64,000 nt of DNA from Microcebus murinus (Eukaryota; Chordata; Mammalia; Primates; Cheirogaleidae). The notes beneath the pieces were generated by a model. It saw nothing but the letters and a program-made list of their open reading frames with translations, did not search any database and was not told the origin of the DNA. Position 1 is the stretch's first letter; the number at the start of each line of letters is the position of its first letter. Both the position numbers and the translations under genes were made by a program. The stretch lies in NCBI RefSeq assembly GCF_040939455.1, contig NC_134112.1, positions 21,168,501 to 21,232,500 of the forward strand, in the 5' to 3' direction. Of this stretch, positions 34,230-47,214 are shown piece after piece.

Positions 34230-34780
34230 TGCGATTAGGAAAGAATATAATTTTATTTTAATTTTTTATGTAGATAACTGATTGCACAAGTACCATTTCT
34301 TGAAAGGTCCATTCATCCCCCACTGATCTGCAGTGCTGTTTCCACCATAAGTGAAGTCTCTGCATTTGTGTAGGTCTGTTTCTGGGTTCTCTACTCTGTT
34401 TCATTAGTCATTTTTTCTAGCTCTATAAAAAATACCACATTGTATTGATTTATACATCTTTATATTTTTCTTGACTTCTAGCAAGATATATTCACCTGAT
34501 CTTGATCTTCTTCTTCAGAAGTGTTTTAACTTTTCTATGCATTTTTGTTTTTCTTTCCTCTGTTCTAACATTTTGTTATGTAAAATTCCAAACACATAGA
34601 AACCTTGAAAGCATTTTAAGGGAATAGCCATATACTTACTATCCAGATTTTATTATAACATTTTATATTCTTGCATTATTGGATAACTATCCATCTATTC
34701 ATCCCTCTATCCCTAAATAAAGGCAGGTTATTTTGGATGCATTTCAAAGGAAGTTGTAGATAACAATAGATAAAACAAAT
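34230..34780 (-). mobile_element. LINE-1 remnant, minus strand
   Basis: Antisense L1: TGTGTAGGTCTGTTTCTGGG, TTCTCTACTCTGTTTCATTAG, AATACCACATTGTATTGATT. It continues into 3' UTR-like sequence with TTGGATGCATTTCAAAGGAAG. Confidence 0.8.
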
Positions 34781-34784
34781 GTAT

Positions 34785-35035
34785 GATGGAAACAAATCAG
34801 AACAGCGATTGCCTCTGTGGGGCGGGGCAGGAGCTGATGAGGAAAGAACTATGAGAGACCTACTGCTGAGGTGATTGTGAGGTTCCATATCTTGATAGTA
34901 GTTTAAGTTGCACAGGTGTACACATTTGTCAAAAGTTGTTGAATGGTACATTGAAGAGTTACAAGTTTTATTGCATATTTACATTAAGAGTTTTATTGCA
35001 TATTTAAAGGAAAAAAGTAAACATAAAAGCTTTTG
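34785..35035 (+). mobile_element. LINE-1 3' UTR, plus strand
   Basis: GATTGCCTCTGTGGGGCGGG, TTCCATATCTTGATAGTAGT, GTACACATTTGTCAAAAGTTG is the standard order of an old L1 3' end. A 25-base duplication (GTTTTATTGCATATTTA twice) follows near 34965-35009. Confidence 0.85.
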
Positions 35036-35229
35036 TGAGTGAAATGCATTCTCCTACCCCCAAAAGTTTTCTGGAGTTTCCTTTCACTGCCTATGAAGAT
35101 GCTTACTACCTGCCTTTCCCCCACTTGGGCCATTTAAAGCTCTGAAAGTTACTTCATCAGTTTAGAGTTTAAAAATTTACTCTCTGATATGCTCTTACTT
35201 GTGAATCCACTGATAGGAAATGGATAGAT

Positions 35230-35545
35230 TTGTCAATCAGTGGTGTTGTGGTAACATCATACCAATTTGGAAGAAAAGAAAACTAATTTCTACCATCCAC
35301 CTTATACCAGAATCAATTCCAAATAGATTAAAAAAGTAAATGTAAAAAAAAAAGCATAGTAAAAGTACTAGAAGAAAATACAGGTGAATATTTTAAATCT
35401 TTAAATGTCAAAAATATTTCTAAACTGACTAAAATAGAGGACATGCAAAATGATAGTCCCTATAAAATTTTAAAACTGATATAAACACATTAAACAAATT
35501 CAAAGGTTAGGATCAATTTGCAACATATATACCACAGATGGAATC
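35230..35545 (+). mobile_element. LINE-1 ORF2 C-terminal remnant, plus strand (host copy, left part)
   Basis: TTATACCAGAATCAATTCCAAA, GAAAATACAGGTGAATATTT and GATCAATTTGCAACATAT follow L1 order. The copy appears to resume at about 36970-37260 (AATGCAAAACAAATTTATC, GCAGCCATGAAACAACACC) after two insertions. Confidence 0.7.
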
Positions 35546-35639
35546 TCCCTAATCTGTAGAATTCTTTCTTATTTTATTTTTTTGTTTCTTAATCCCATGA
35601 CAAATTAGTCTATCAAGAGTTCTTAAATATCAAAAGAAA

Positions 35640-36095
35640 GAGACATCATCTTTCCCCTCCTAAGAGACTGAAAATGCAAACAGACAATGGCCAGACTGTA
35701 TATAAAAATAGAACTCTGACCCTCAACCTCTGCAGCAATTGGACTTGGTCCAAACAGTAAGGACTTGGTCAAGGACTGTCAACTTCCCTAATTTTTCCCC
35801 CAACTTCCTACTCCATAAACCAACCAGAAAAGCAAAATAAACTTCATAAATCAATCACACAGTATGTCCTGCTTCTAGGCAGCAGACCTCCAGCTTCCTT
35901 ATGCCAACAAGTTCCAATCAGGGCAGACGGGAAGCCTTCCCTGCCTTTTGTTTTTCACTATAAAGCTTGCTCCCTGGCCTTCCCCTGCGTCTCTGACAAA
36001 CACAGGCGATGATGGCTGACTCCCTTACTATAGCAAGTGCTGGAGACAGCGTCTCAGCTTATTCTCATTTGAGTGGTTTTGATTTATTTCTATAC
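35640..36095 (+). mobile_element. Probable solo LTR (ERV class I-like)
   Basis: The segment has U3/R-like layout: mid-GC sequence, TCACTATAAAGCTTGCTCCC near 35956 as a TATA region, and a following CTGACTCCCTTACTATAGC block. It breaks the continuity of the plus-strand L1. No viral coding sequence is attached. The family is not assigned. Confidence 0.45.
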
Positions 36096-36149
36096 TCCCA
36101 AACATACACTTAATAGAAAAACTGGCAAATAATTTGTTTTTGCTTTTCT

Positions 36150-36955
36150 TAGCATTTTTTAAATTTCAGCATATTATGGGGGCACAAATGTTTAGATTAC
36201 ATATAATGCCTTGGCCCCACCTGAGTCAGAGCTTCAAGTGTGTCCATCCCCTAGATGGTGCACACAGCACCCATTAGATGTGAATATACCCATCCCCTCT
36301 TCCCCCTGCCACCTGCCCAACACCTAGTGAATGTTATTACTATATGTGTACTTATAGTAATCAGTTAATACCAATTTGATGGTTAGTACATGTGGTGCTT
36401 GTTTGTCCATTCATGCGATACTTCACTTAGTAGAATGGGCTCCAGCTCTATCCAGGATAATACAAGAAGTGTTAGATCACCATTGTTTTTTGTGGCTAAG
36501 TAGAACTCCATGGTATACATATACCATATTTTATTAATCCATTCATGCATTGATGGGCACTTGGGTTGTTTCTACATCTTTGCAATTATGAATTGTGTGG
36601 CTATAAACATTCTAGTGCAGATGTCTTTTTTATAGAATGTCTTTTGTTCCTTTGGGTAGATAGATGCCCAGTAATGGGATTGCTGGATCAAATGGTATTT
36701 CTACTTGTAGCTCTTTGAGGTATCTCCATATTAATTTCCACAGAGGTTCCACTAGTTTACAGTCCCACCAGCAGTATAGGAGTGTTCCTATCTCTCTGCA
36801 TCCAAGCCAACATTTATTGTTTTGGGACTTTTTGATAAAGGCCATTCTCACTGGAGTTAAGTGATATCTCATTGTGGTTTTGATTTGCATTTCCCTGATG
36901 ATTAGAGATGTTGAGCATTTTTCCATGTCTCTTGGCCATCATTCTGTCTTTGAAT
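36150..36955 (-). mobile_element. Younger lineage-type LINE-1 3' end, minus strand
   Basis: Antisense 3' UTR (CATATTATGGGGGCACAAATG) followed by the ORF2 tail. The minus-strand frame 36630-36926 reads [26 protein letters not shown] and [14 protein letters not shown], the C-terminal part of L1 ORF2. It is 5' truncated. The 3' UTR opening resembles that of the element at 29236. Confidence 0.93.
36630..36926 (-). pseudogene. L1 ORF2 C-terminal fragment
   Basis: A 98-codon open stretch with the known ORF2 tail motifs, including a degenerate cysteine-rich part ([12 protein letters not shown]). The usual continuation beyond KGTKDIL is cut by a stop, and the reverse transcriptase part is absent. 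It cannot be mobile. Confidence 0.9.
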
Positions 36956-37264
36956 ATACCATTAAAAACAACAAAAAAAGAAGAAATCAGAAAGGGTTAA
37001 AAATGTATAACCTCACTACTATTCAGATAAATGCAAAACAAATTTATCTATCAGGTTCACAAGGATTTAAATTAATGATAATGACTATATGGAAAGAAGG
37101 TCATTGTGGGTGAGTTTCTTTTATATGTATATTGAGGGGGATACTTTGGTAACAGGAGAAGTTATCTATATATCAATATGGAGAATCAGCAGGATTGGAA
37201 TTTATAAATGAATATGATGCAGCCATGAAACAACACCCATAAAATATTTACTATTGAATAATTT

Positions 37265-38360
37265 TTTTTGAAGCCCATACAATGCATTTTCCCTTCCTGG
37301 CAACATATACCTCCTGCCCCCTTGCCAAGCAGTTTGTTTGACATTAAGACTTGGCAGAGAGTGGGAAAGGGGAGGATGAAAAGGGCCTGGAACAAAAAAG
37401 CTATAGTTCAGCTTTGAGGATTGTAAAGGCCCTATCAAGATAATCATAGGAGCAGGGCTTTTAGGAAAGAAAAATAATGTTTTCTAGAAAATTCCCAAAC
37501 TGAGTTTTCACAAATCAGGAATCAATCTTTGAAGCAGGAAAGAATGGAAGTTATGCTAGTTGGGATATTCGTATCATACAAGTACAAAAACCCTTCTGGA
37601 GCTAGGAATGATACAAGCTCGGAAAGAGAGAGGAGGGGAAATTAATCTCATATTAGTGTAGGCTTGATGCCTTGGTTCTGGTGTCCTATTAGATCTCTGG
37701 GATTCCCTGAGAGAGGTGTGGGAATCCCAGAGCTCAGGGGACTTATAGCCTGCTTCCCACGTGAGATTCTGGCTGACGACCCAGCAAAGTGACCCATGGC
37801 TATACAGGGTGGGCACAGCAGAAATGCCAGCATGGGAGACTGAGGTAGACAGAGGGTCTGAGACAGGGTCCCATGATTGCCCTATCCTGGGCATGGTGTG
37901 GAAGGGAACCAGACATTCCAGTGTACCCAGTTTGGTAGGGTGGGGTTGGGGTGTGGGGTGCATAGCAGGGCTGACAATTGAGAGCCAGTGAACCCGTGAG
38001 GCTGCCACCATAGTACAAGGCAATGAGTGGCCACAGTGAGGTGCAATAAGACTTGGCAACAGAGGTGACAAGATAGTAAAATAACAGTTTAGAGACAAGA
38101 CCCAGGTCTAAAGTTCTACAGTTACCTGCAACTCTACTTGAAAGCATACTTCTACCTCTCCAGAATCCAAGCTGTAATGGGACAGGAGTTCTCAGTTAGA
38201 GGGATTAGGGGCATAAAAAGTTCACAGGGATGTAGATGGGCAGGATCCTAATGGGGAGAACCTGGAAGAAAAATCGCACTGAGGCAGGAATGGATTTAGA
38301 ATTGATGAATAGGATCTGAAACCAGTGGGTGGGTATGGCTCAATTTTATGGAGAAGTGGG
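37265..38360. other. Unassigned, GC-richer segment
   Basis: About 1.1 kb, clearly different in composition from the AT-rich L1 nest beside it. The 174-codon minus frame (37574-38098) overlaps long frames in two other phases and has no recognisable domain, so I do not call a gene. It may continue at 38590-38990 past a DNA transposon and could be an LTR or an internal element I cannot name. Confidence 0.35.
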
Positions 38361-38364
38361 CGTG

Positions 38365-38580
38365 TGGTAACAGGGTGAGCCTCCCAAATCTGAAACCTGA
38401 AATGCTCCAAAATCCAAAAATTTTTGAATGCTAACATCACGATCAAAGGAAATGCTCACTGGAGCATTTTTGGATTTGGATTTTCACATTAGGGGTACTC
38501 AATTGGTATTATGTAAATTTTCCAAAACCTGAAGTACTCCTGGTCCCAAACATTCCTGATGAGGGATACTCAGCCTTGTA
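38365..38580. mobile_element. DNA-transposon-like fragment with internal inverted repeats
   Basis: Repeated TCCAAAATCC / GGATTTGGAT blocks, GGAAATGCTCACTGGAGCAT and GGGATACTCAGCC occur in the order of a common mammalian cut-and-paste element. The family is not assigned with certainty. Confidence 0.55.
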
Positions 38581-39589
38581 TATGAATGTTTAGGCATAAC
38601 TGAAAGACAAGGTATCAAATCACTGATACTTTCAAGGTTGATTGGCTCCTGACATAGAAATATCTGGGTCACCTGGAGAGATACCTTGGGACCTGTCACG
38701 GGGTGGAATGATAGTTGCTGGAGTCCCAGATGAGAGTCAGACATTCCAAGGTTAAGCACGGTTCCCTGCTGTTGCAAACCTCCTCTCTCAGATAATCTTG
38801 CAAACTCAAAAAGGTGGGGGATAGAGAAAATAAGAAGCATTTTGTCTTCTTTTCTTTCTAAATTAAATTTGATGATTAAAGTGTCTGTAGGCAGCAATTT
38901 AGCCCTGGGGAAAGTGCCCATTGAAAAGTGTGTTGAATAGCCGACCTCAAATCTCATTACATGAGTAATGGTCTAACAAAGCCTGCGTATTCTTTGCCAC
39001 CCACTTTAGTTTGCACAAAGGAAATAACCCCTTAGGCAAGAAGAGGAGTCTAGAGCAAATTCTGTTTGTCTACAGATGCCTTATTGTTCCTTTTCCAAAT
39101 ATAGCACCGAAAAGGTAGTTCGTGATGTAGGAAATTCATTTGGTTGCTGCTATAAGCTAGGAAATTAGTGTGGAAAAAATTGTCATAGACACATAAAGAG
39201 GCCTATATTTTACCTCGACAGTGCTCTTTGAAGTAGAAAGTGGATTTAGATGCTAAGTTGGGATAAGACTCCATTTATATATACTAATTATGTGAAGTAG
39301 CTTAAACTTTTCATTATTAATAGATTTTTCTTTTGTGAATAGTAAGGTATCGTAACAGAGGGAATGGCCTGAAAAAGTGGGCACGGGGGTCCCAAAGGGG
39401 AAGACACCTGTCCATACTGAATCTTGCTTCAAAGCGAGCCCTTGTGAGGAGGAGGCAGCACTGTATCAAGTTGGGGGAGGTCTCAGGCAGTGAGTTCTGT
39501 GTCCTGGTGAAGCAAGCAGGAGCCTAGAGTGGAGGGGAAAACTTGGAGGGGAATTGCACATTTTAGAGTCAGGCATGTGATAGTGCAAA

Positions 39590-40330
<741 letters not shown>

Positions 40331-40619
40331 AACCAACTTGAGACAACTCCTCTAATTTACCAGATGTAACCCTGAAGCAAGAGGAATAACACTGCCACTT
40401 ATTAAAGACTTGCCATGTTGTCCTAATATAATTTTTTCTCAACTTCTCCACTGACTTGTGAAAATGATGATCTCAGGCTCAGGAGCCCTGTTATCTGACA
40501 GAGTGTTTTTGAAAGGTATTAACAAAGAAGTAACATGGACAGATTGTTAACTATATGTGTTTTCCTTCCCAAACTAAAAAAAGTTGTTGAATTAGACTGT
40601 GTCTTGTTTATGTATAGAG

Positions 40620-41330
40620 TATGTTTATTAGTGCTGATATATTGATTAATTAATTAATGTATTTTGATTAATTATCATCTCCATTCACTCACCTAATCCT
40701 TTTGTGAACTTACTATTGTTTTAGGCCTGGAGATAAACCGTGCAAAGAAGATAAAGACATTTTTCCTTCATGAAGCTTACATTCTGGTAGGGGAGACAGC
40801 TTCTAAACAAATAAACAAAGAAATAAAAATCCAGCTAATACATGGTATGAAGAAAACAAAAGTAGAGTAAGTGGATAGAGACTATGCAGAAATGTGTGTA
40901 AGAAGAACCCTTATTTTCGATAGAGTTGTCAAGGAAGTCTTTTTGAAGAGGTGACATTTGAACAGAAATCTGAATGAGAAGGTAACAGCCATACGAATAT
41001 CTAAGAAGAAAAGCAAATGCAAAGAGGGAACAGCAAGGGAAAAGCCCAAGAGATGAGAATGAGTTCAATGTGTTCAGGAAACATCAAGAAGACCAATGAA
41101 GTTGGAGCATAGTGAGAAAGGAAGAGAGTGGTATGCAATGAAGTCAGACAGCTATGCAAGGTCAGGTTTATGTAGATCTTTGCAGATCTTGGTAAGGAGT
41201 TGGGATTTAATTTTAAATTAAAGTACTGAAAAGCCATTGGTGATTCTTAAGCAGGTGGCTGATGTACCTGATTTATGTTTTTAAAAGGCCATTCTGGCTG
41301 TTGAGTGGCAAGTGGATAAATGGAAGAATG
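40620..41330 (+). repeat. Old mammalian interspersed repeat, family not assigned
   Basis: CATGAAGCTTACATTCTGGTAG, GAGGTGACATTTGAACAG, GAGGGAACAGCAAGGG, ATCTTGGTAAGGAGTTGGG and AGGCCATTCTGGCTGTTGAG appear in the standard order of this widespread element. Same family as 480-1200, 45850-47700 and 52920-54330. Confidence 0.75.
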
Positions 41331-42084
41331 AATTAAATATTATTGTGTTACTCCGTTATGAGCAAAACCATCTTGTTTGTGTAAGGTACATTGAGAGTTC
41401 CAAGACACAGAAAGGAAAATGTCCCTTTCAGCCATATCTCAGGAATCTCCTCTTGATCTAGAAAGACTGAATTAATGAATTAATCTCTTTGAAGGGAAAT
41501 GTTCCTTTGAGAGGTTATTCCTGTTGGATGAGGTCCCATGCTGTTGGCAAGAGTTTATAAAACACCTTTCTTTCTAACCATCTCAGACATGGTAACCCTG
41601 GAGATTCAGGTACTGCATCTTAATTGTTGTCATCATAAACAGTTGTGTCTGGTTGCTGGGAGGGCCAGATACATGCGTCTGTATTCCCTACCTATGGCAA
41701 CTGGAACATCATTTTCTATTATGTTCTGTTTTGTTCTGACAGACAATTGATTAATTAGCACAATCAGCATCTCTCCTTGAAAACGGCCATGGATCAGTGT
41801 GTCCCCCTCCATCATGTAATTGAATCAGGGCCCACACACCTGTTTCCACTTCCTTTAAACAAACACCTGCCCAATAACTAACACAAAGCAATATTAAATC
41901 TCAACCTGCCTTGTGCATAAACACATCTTTCAACCTGACCTAATCAATGATGAAAGCTAGGAAAATGTAGGTTTCAGAGAAGACTGCCGGGTGATACTTA
42001 CCTGCCATCAGGTAAGCTCTGCAGCTCTGACCCAATCCAAGGCTGCGTGACAGAGCTGGTCATGGCCGTATTGTACCATGATGC

Positions 42085-42455
42085 AAGGTTTGGTGGCTGG
42101 AGTCAGACCAACCTAGGACCATACCTGGTTTTCTAGTGTGTGACACTGAGCAATTCACTTAACCCCTTAACCCCCAATTCACTTAAGTCCTTGTTTTCTC
42201 ATCTTTAAAATGGGGACAAAAATATTTCCTCAAGTGTTTGTTGTTCTTAACAATCTTCATTAAAAAATGAACAGAACCTTAAAGAACTGTGAGACTATAT
42301 CAAAAGTTCTTATATTAGTCCTGGACACAGAGGAGAAAGAAATTTACGCAGAAATATATTTGAATAAATATTGAAATTTCCCCAAATATGGTAAGTAAAT
42401 CATGCATATAAAGAGCTCCATACAGTATTTAGCACATGGTAAGCAAGTGTTAGCA
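42085..42455 (+). repeat. MIR, interrupted
   Basis: GGAGTCAGACCAACCTAGGA, CTTGTTTTCTCATCTTTAAAA and, past an insertion, CAGTATTTAGCACATGGTAAG. Confidence 0.75.
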
Positions 42456-42494
42456 TTTTTTACTATAATAAGAGAATATTAAGAACAATTGGGT

Positions 42495-44245
42495 TGGTAA
42501 ATTTCAGTTCTGGTTAAGAGGGAGAAAGTACATGTTACTCTATCTTTTTCACTAATTACAGCTAACAGTCCTGAGCAGAATATATGGAGCAACTATCTGA
42601 GGATGCTGAAAAGCAAATAATAGCAGGTCAACTGAGGAAAAGAATAAAACGCTCAATGGAAATGAGTTCCTGATTTTCCCCCCTCCCATATGTCCTGGCA
42701 TAGATTCTAGAGAAGCCCAAATCCTAAAGCTGTGAAAAAGGTGCTAACAGAGAGTTTCTAGAAAAACTCTGTCTCTTGGGTGAAAGGAGTGGGGAAGGAG
42801 CCCCTGGGAAGCAGAAATCTTTTACTTCTCCCAGCCCCACTGCAGATATGTCTCATAACAAAGTAGCTTTCCCAGGTGTAGCAATAGCAGCAACAGTGGA
42901 TGTGGACTCAGAGGTGGCAGCTAGAGCAGCAGAGACTGGCGATTCTTTCCTCTTGCCACTTTGCCCTAAGGTAGACTCAGTTGCAGGAAGTTAATGACAG
43001 TGCAGGGAAGCTAATGCATAGGTTTCTAGCCAGAGCTGGGAAAAGGAGCCCATGAAAGTCAGAGAGCTTGGAAGATCCATAGATAAGAGGTAACTGGAGG
43101 AAAGAATCTTTTAAGTCTGTGTATAATATTAATATCTTATGCTCAGCACTTAGCTGTCTATACATAGTGATCAGAAGTAAGATAGTAAAGGCTTTGAAAA
43201 CGTAACTACAGTGTAGACCATCACCCAGGTCCCAGACTGACTCCTGAGTGGTGCATGCACAGGGTAAGACAGATAATAGAGAAATGCTGTGAAAAATAAA
43301 CTGACTCTGGAACCACAGTGTGCAGGTGAGTCAAGACTATGGTCTGAACCTAACTGAGTTGATTGCTCATTAATATAAAACAAGCATACAAAAATCAACA
43401 TTCTCCAGAAAATTTTTAACAAAACCTAGAGTCTCATAGCATAAAATCAAAATGTCTAGGATATAATCTAAAATTACTCAACATACAAAGAGCCAGGAAA
43501 ATCTTAACATTTTTCAAGGGAAAAAACAATCAACAGATGCAAACTTCAAGATGACTCAGGTATAGGAAATATCATAAAGTCTTTAAAGCACCTTTCACAA
43601 TGATGACCCATGAAGTAAGGGTGAATGCTCTGAATGGAAAGATAGGCATTATGAACAAAGAAATAGAAGGTATATCAAAGAACCAAATAGAAATTTTAGA
43701 ATTGAAAGATACAATAAGAGAAATAAAAAGTCCACTGGAGGACTTCAAAATGAAGGTGAGAAAGGAAAGAGTCAATGAACTTGAAGTTAGGTCAATAAAA
43801 ATTATTTAATATGGAAAACACAGAGGGGGGAAAAAGTTTGATAGAAGATGAACAGGGTCTCAAAATATCAATATCAAAATTCTTATATCAATTTTCTTGC
43901 AGTCCTGATGGAAAGGAGAAAGAATTTTGTGCAGAAATATCATTGAAGAAATAATGGTTGAAAATTTCCCAACTTTGGAAAAGGATATATATTTAGCAGA
44001 TGGAAGAAGTTCAGGAAATTTGAAAGAGGATAAACTCAAAGCGAACCATGTTCTGACTCATCATAATCAAAGAGCAGAAAATAATACAAAACAAAAATTT
44101 TACAAAAGGCCAGAGAAAAATAGGATTTTTATATATAAGGGATCAATGATTTGAAAGATCACAGATTTCATTAGAAACCATGGAAACCAAAAGCAGTGTA
44201 ATAACATTTTTAAAGCATTGAAAGAAAAGAACTCTCAACCCAGAT
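42495..44245 (+). mobile_element. HAL1/L1M-type element, plus strand
   Basis: A 5' UTR-like block (42540-43400) precedes an ORF1-like A-rich region (GAAATAGAAGGTATATCAAAG, AAGATACAATAAGAG). Next come GAAATAATGGTTGAAAATTTCCC and GAAACCATGGAAACCAAAAGC, typical of half-L1 elements. The frames at 43600-43809 and 43927-44154 are decayed pieces of it, not genes. Confidence 0.75.
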
Positions 44246-44311
44246 TTTCTTTTTTTTTTTTGAGAAAACACTTAGACCCTGTCCTCTGCCTCTTGTTTTA
44301 CCAAATAGGGA

Positions 44312-44336
44312 CACAAAACCAAATAGGGACAGAAGA
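44312..44336. repeat. Short tandem duplication ACCAAATAGGGACA
   Basis: The 14-base unit occurs twice with period about 18. Confidence 0.85.
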
Positions 44337-44639
44337 ATAATTATCAATAGCAAATGGCAGATGCAGCAAAGCAACACCAAGAGCTGGCTTCACACTCAGG
44401 AGAGAATGTTGTGCTTCCTCTCGTGGTTTTTGGTGCTCTACATGCTCAGAAAAACTTCTCTAGTAAAGAACTACAGAAATAATCTCTGAAACTATAGTCT
44501 TAACCCAAATTTTCATACCAAGTGAAAATACCATTCAGGCTTTAATCCTGGGGACCAGGTGTGGAAATATAAAATGTATTTTTTCACCATATTATCCTAC
44601 CATCAGATATGGTGTTAAGTGATACAAGAAAAACAATTT

Positions 44640-44900
44640 AGCCTCTTCTTTCAAGAAACTTACTCTGACAACCAGGCTAAGTTGGAAATGTGAGCAATTA
44701 AATGCCACGTAGACTTTTGTGTTAAGGTAGGAGTCCATACAGGGTACCCTAAAGGCACAAGGGAGGGAGTAGTTCTTACTCTACTAAGGTAAAAAGATAT
44801 CATTTCAAGAGGAGGTAGTGTTTGATTTGAGTCTTCAAAGGTGTATCCCAATGGTTGCAAGTGGTCGTATAGTAAATAAAGTAGGCACTCTAGTATCAGG
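44640..44900 (+). repeat. Fragment of the unassigned mammalian repeat
   Basis: TCAAGAAACTTACTCTGACA near the start and GGAGGTAGTGTTTGATTTGAG later match the repeat order at 40780-40970, strongly decayed. Confidence 0.5.
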
Positions 44901-44959
44901 AAGAAACATGAACACAATTTGCAATGATTTCTTGGCACATTTGTACAACTTTAAGTTGT

Positions 44960-45425
44960 TTGGTTATTGTGACACATATGTATTTTTTTTTTTTTGCCCT
45001 CCAACTCAACTTCCAACTGCCAATCCCTATAATGCATTGATGGAGTGCCAGATCCAGCTTTCCTGCACACAGAGCAATTTGATTGCACTTGGAAATAAGT
45101 ACTACTGGAGCAGCTCTAAACTGGTGACTAACAAGAGTTGAATACATACTCCAGCTCTGACACCCCTTGGACAGGATATTCTGAAGCCTGATCTCCACTC
45201 AGCCTCAGACTTCTGCAGTGGAATTAAGCTCTGGTTTCCCCCTGTTGTAACTTGCTTCATAATGTGTACATTTCTCGTTTTCATCCCTTCCCTCTCCTGC
45301 ATCCCCCCTACCTTATGCGTGTTTTGGGGATCACTTCTCAAATAAAGGACTTGAATTTGTATCCTTATTTCAGGGTCTGCTTCTGAGAAAATTCAAACTA
45401 AAACAGTGTTACAGGCTAGGTTTCC
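44960..45425 (+). mobile_element. ERVL-type solo LTR (LTR16-like)
   Basis: The tail GATCACTTCTCAAATAAAGGA, then CAGGGTCTGCTTCTGAGAAA and AACTAAAACA, resembles LTR16-class ends, with AATAAA as its polyadenylation signal. The 5' edge is uncertain. No internal genes. Confidence 0.6.
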
Positions 45426-46651
45426 AAGGAAGCAGATTCTGAGATGGAGATTTGGAGTTTATTAGGGAATGCTCTTTGATTAATATCTGTGAGAGAAGAG
45501 AAGAAAGCAGGATTGGGCACACGGAGAAATTTGACTGTAGTCACAAGAAAGATCTCTGGTGACTCCAGGGGGAGCTCTGAAGCTGGGATGACTCTTAAAA
45601 AGTGTCCCCAGTTGAGATGGAGGTATGGGCTACAAACCCCTATAATTGCCAGTCACTGGCTGCAGGTTACCCTGAGAAAGGAGACATGACCTTGAGCAAA
45701 GCAGTTCTCCAGGTGAGGGTAATTTCTAGCAGCAGCAGGAATAGGTTCTGAATTCTAAGTAGAAGATTGGGGTGGCAGAGCTGTTATGATCAGCATACTC
45801 TGAAGAGGAATTTGGATGGGATAAAGCCAGATAGAGGTGGGGTGGTGGAACTCTGTAGGACAACAAAAAGAGTCTAGACTGTATTTTGCATGTAATAAGA
45901 ATCCATTGAAGACTTTTAAATTAGAGAATAGCACAGTCAGAGTTTTTTGGTTGTTCTGGTGTAAGTATGGATTAGTGGGATAAACATTTGAGAAATGAAG
46001 TCACTTAGAGGAATTTTGCAATTGTCCATGGTAGAGACGAAAGGGGCAGAACCAAGGTAGTAGCAGAAGGAATGGGAAGTGAATTGAGGGTTCTACATAA
46101 TTTGCAGAATCCTTTGTGGAAGGATTCAAGGATGACTCATAGGACTCTGGATAAAGTAACGGTAGCATTTTAGGGGATGTACAGATTTACAGGACAAAAC
46201 CAAACACGCGTACATGTGTAAAGTCACACAGAGTGACACATGTATAGACGGTATACACAGACACATACATGCATACTTTCAGATATCACAGACATACACA
46301 CTCAGACACAAAGACACTGTGAGTTCATAATTGGCCAAGATTCCAGAAACTTATTGGAAGTGGACTATATACGCAGGGTGGGAACAAATACAGACTATTG
46401 AGTTGTGTTGTTTCTTTTTTTCAGGTACCTAACTTCTTGGTGGGACACGCAGGTAGAGGTGATTCTGTCTGTGGAGAGTAGTCTTCCAGATCTGAAAATC
46501 AGCCAAATTTTTGCTACATTTCAAATTTTTTCCTACTCAGGGCTAATCTCATCACTTTTGAATAACCTTTACTAAAATCTCTGCATGTTCATTTAAAGAA
46601 ATTTTAGCAGATATTGGGCTCCTCTGGTCCTTACTAAAAATCAGCATCAGT

Positions 46652-46720
46652 AAGGCCACCTGGACATCAACTCTATTTATTTACCGGGTAAATAAACAGA
46701 GTTGATGTCCAGGTGTCCTT
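46652..46720. repeat. Near-perfect palindrome (foldback), 1-base spacer
   Basis: Left arm 46657-46685 and right arm 46687-46715 are 29 bases each. They are reverse complements with a single mismatch and only G46686 between them. With one more mismatch the pairing extends to 46652-46720. See findings. Confidence 0.97.
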
Positions 46721-47214
46721 GAACAATATGACATTTCCAGCTCCCCAGGGTTCTGGAAGGACTGGTACCCTACAAAAACAAAGGGTATAGTTGGTCTCTT
46801 TACCTGATACAGGTAACATAGGCCACATAGATCTGGCTTAAAGAGGGAAATGATGACTCTGATAGCCAGCTGGAAGGGAGAACAGAGGTCTGTGTATGAT
46901 ACATGAATATGTGAGCTATCTGCATTTGGAGAATAAAAGGAGGAAATAGGATTACTCAGGAGAAATTAGAAAAGAATAGATTCAAGGAGGGAACCTTTGG
47001 GACTATCAACATGTAGGAAGTATTATAGTCAGAGGGAAAGGAATTAATGGAATAAATGAAGATGGATGCAAGTGAGAGGGAAGAGAAGATCTGAAGATAG
47101 TGCTGTAACACGGACAAAAGGGGAAACCATCTAAGAAGCGTATAGTCAACAGTCTCAAATTCTGCAAATGGGACTAATAACATTAAGTAGGAATACTTGG
47201 CATGATTTCCAACC

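Noticed and set aside
36630..36926. 98-codon conserved-looking protein as a host gene
   Set aside because: It is the C-terminal end of L1 ORF2 within a recognisable L1 insertion.
37574..38098. 174-codon minus-strand open frame
   Set aside because: Overlapping long frames exist in two other phases on the same strand, composition is not coding-like, no domain or splice context is visible.
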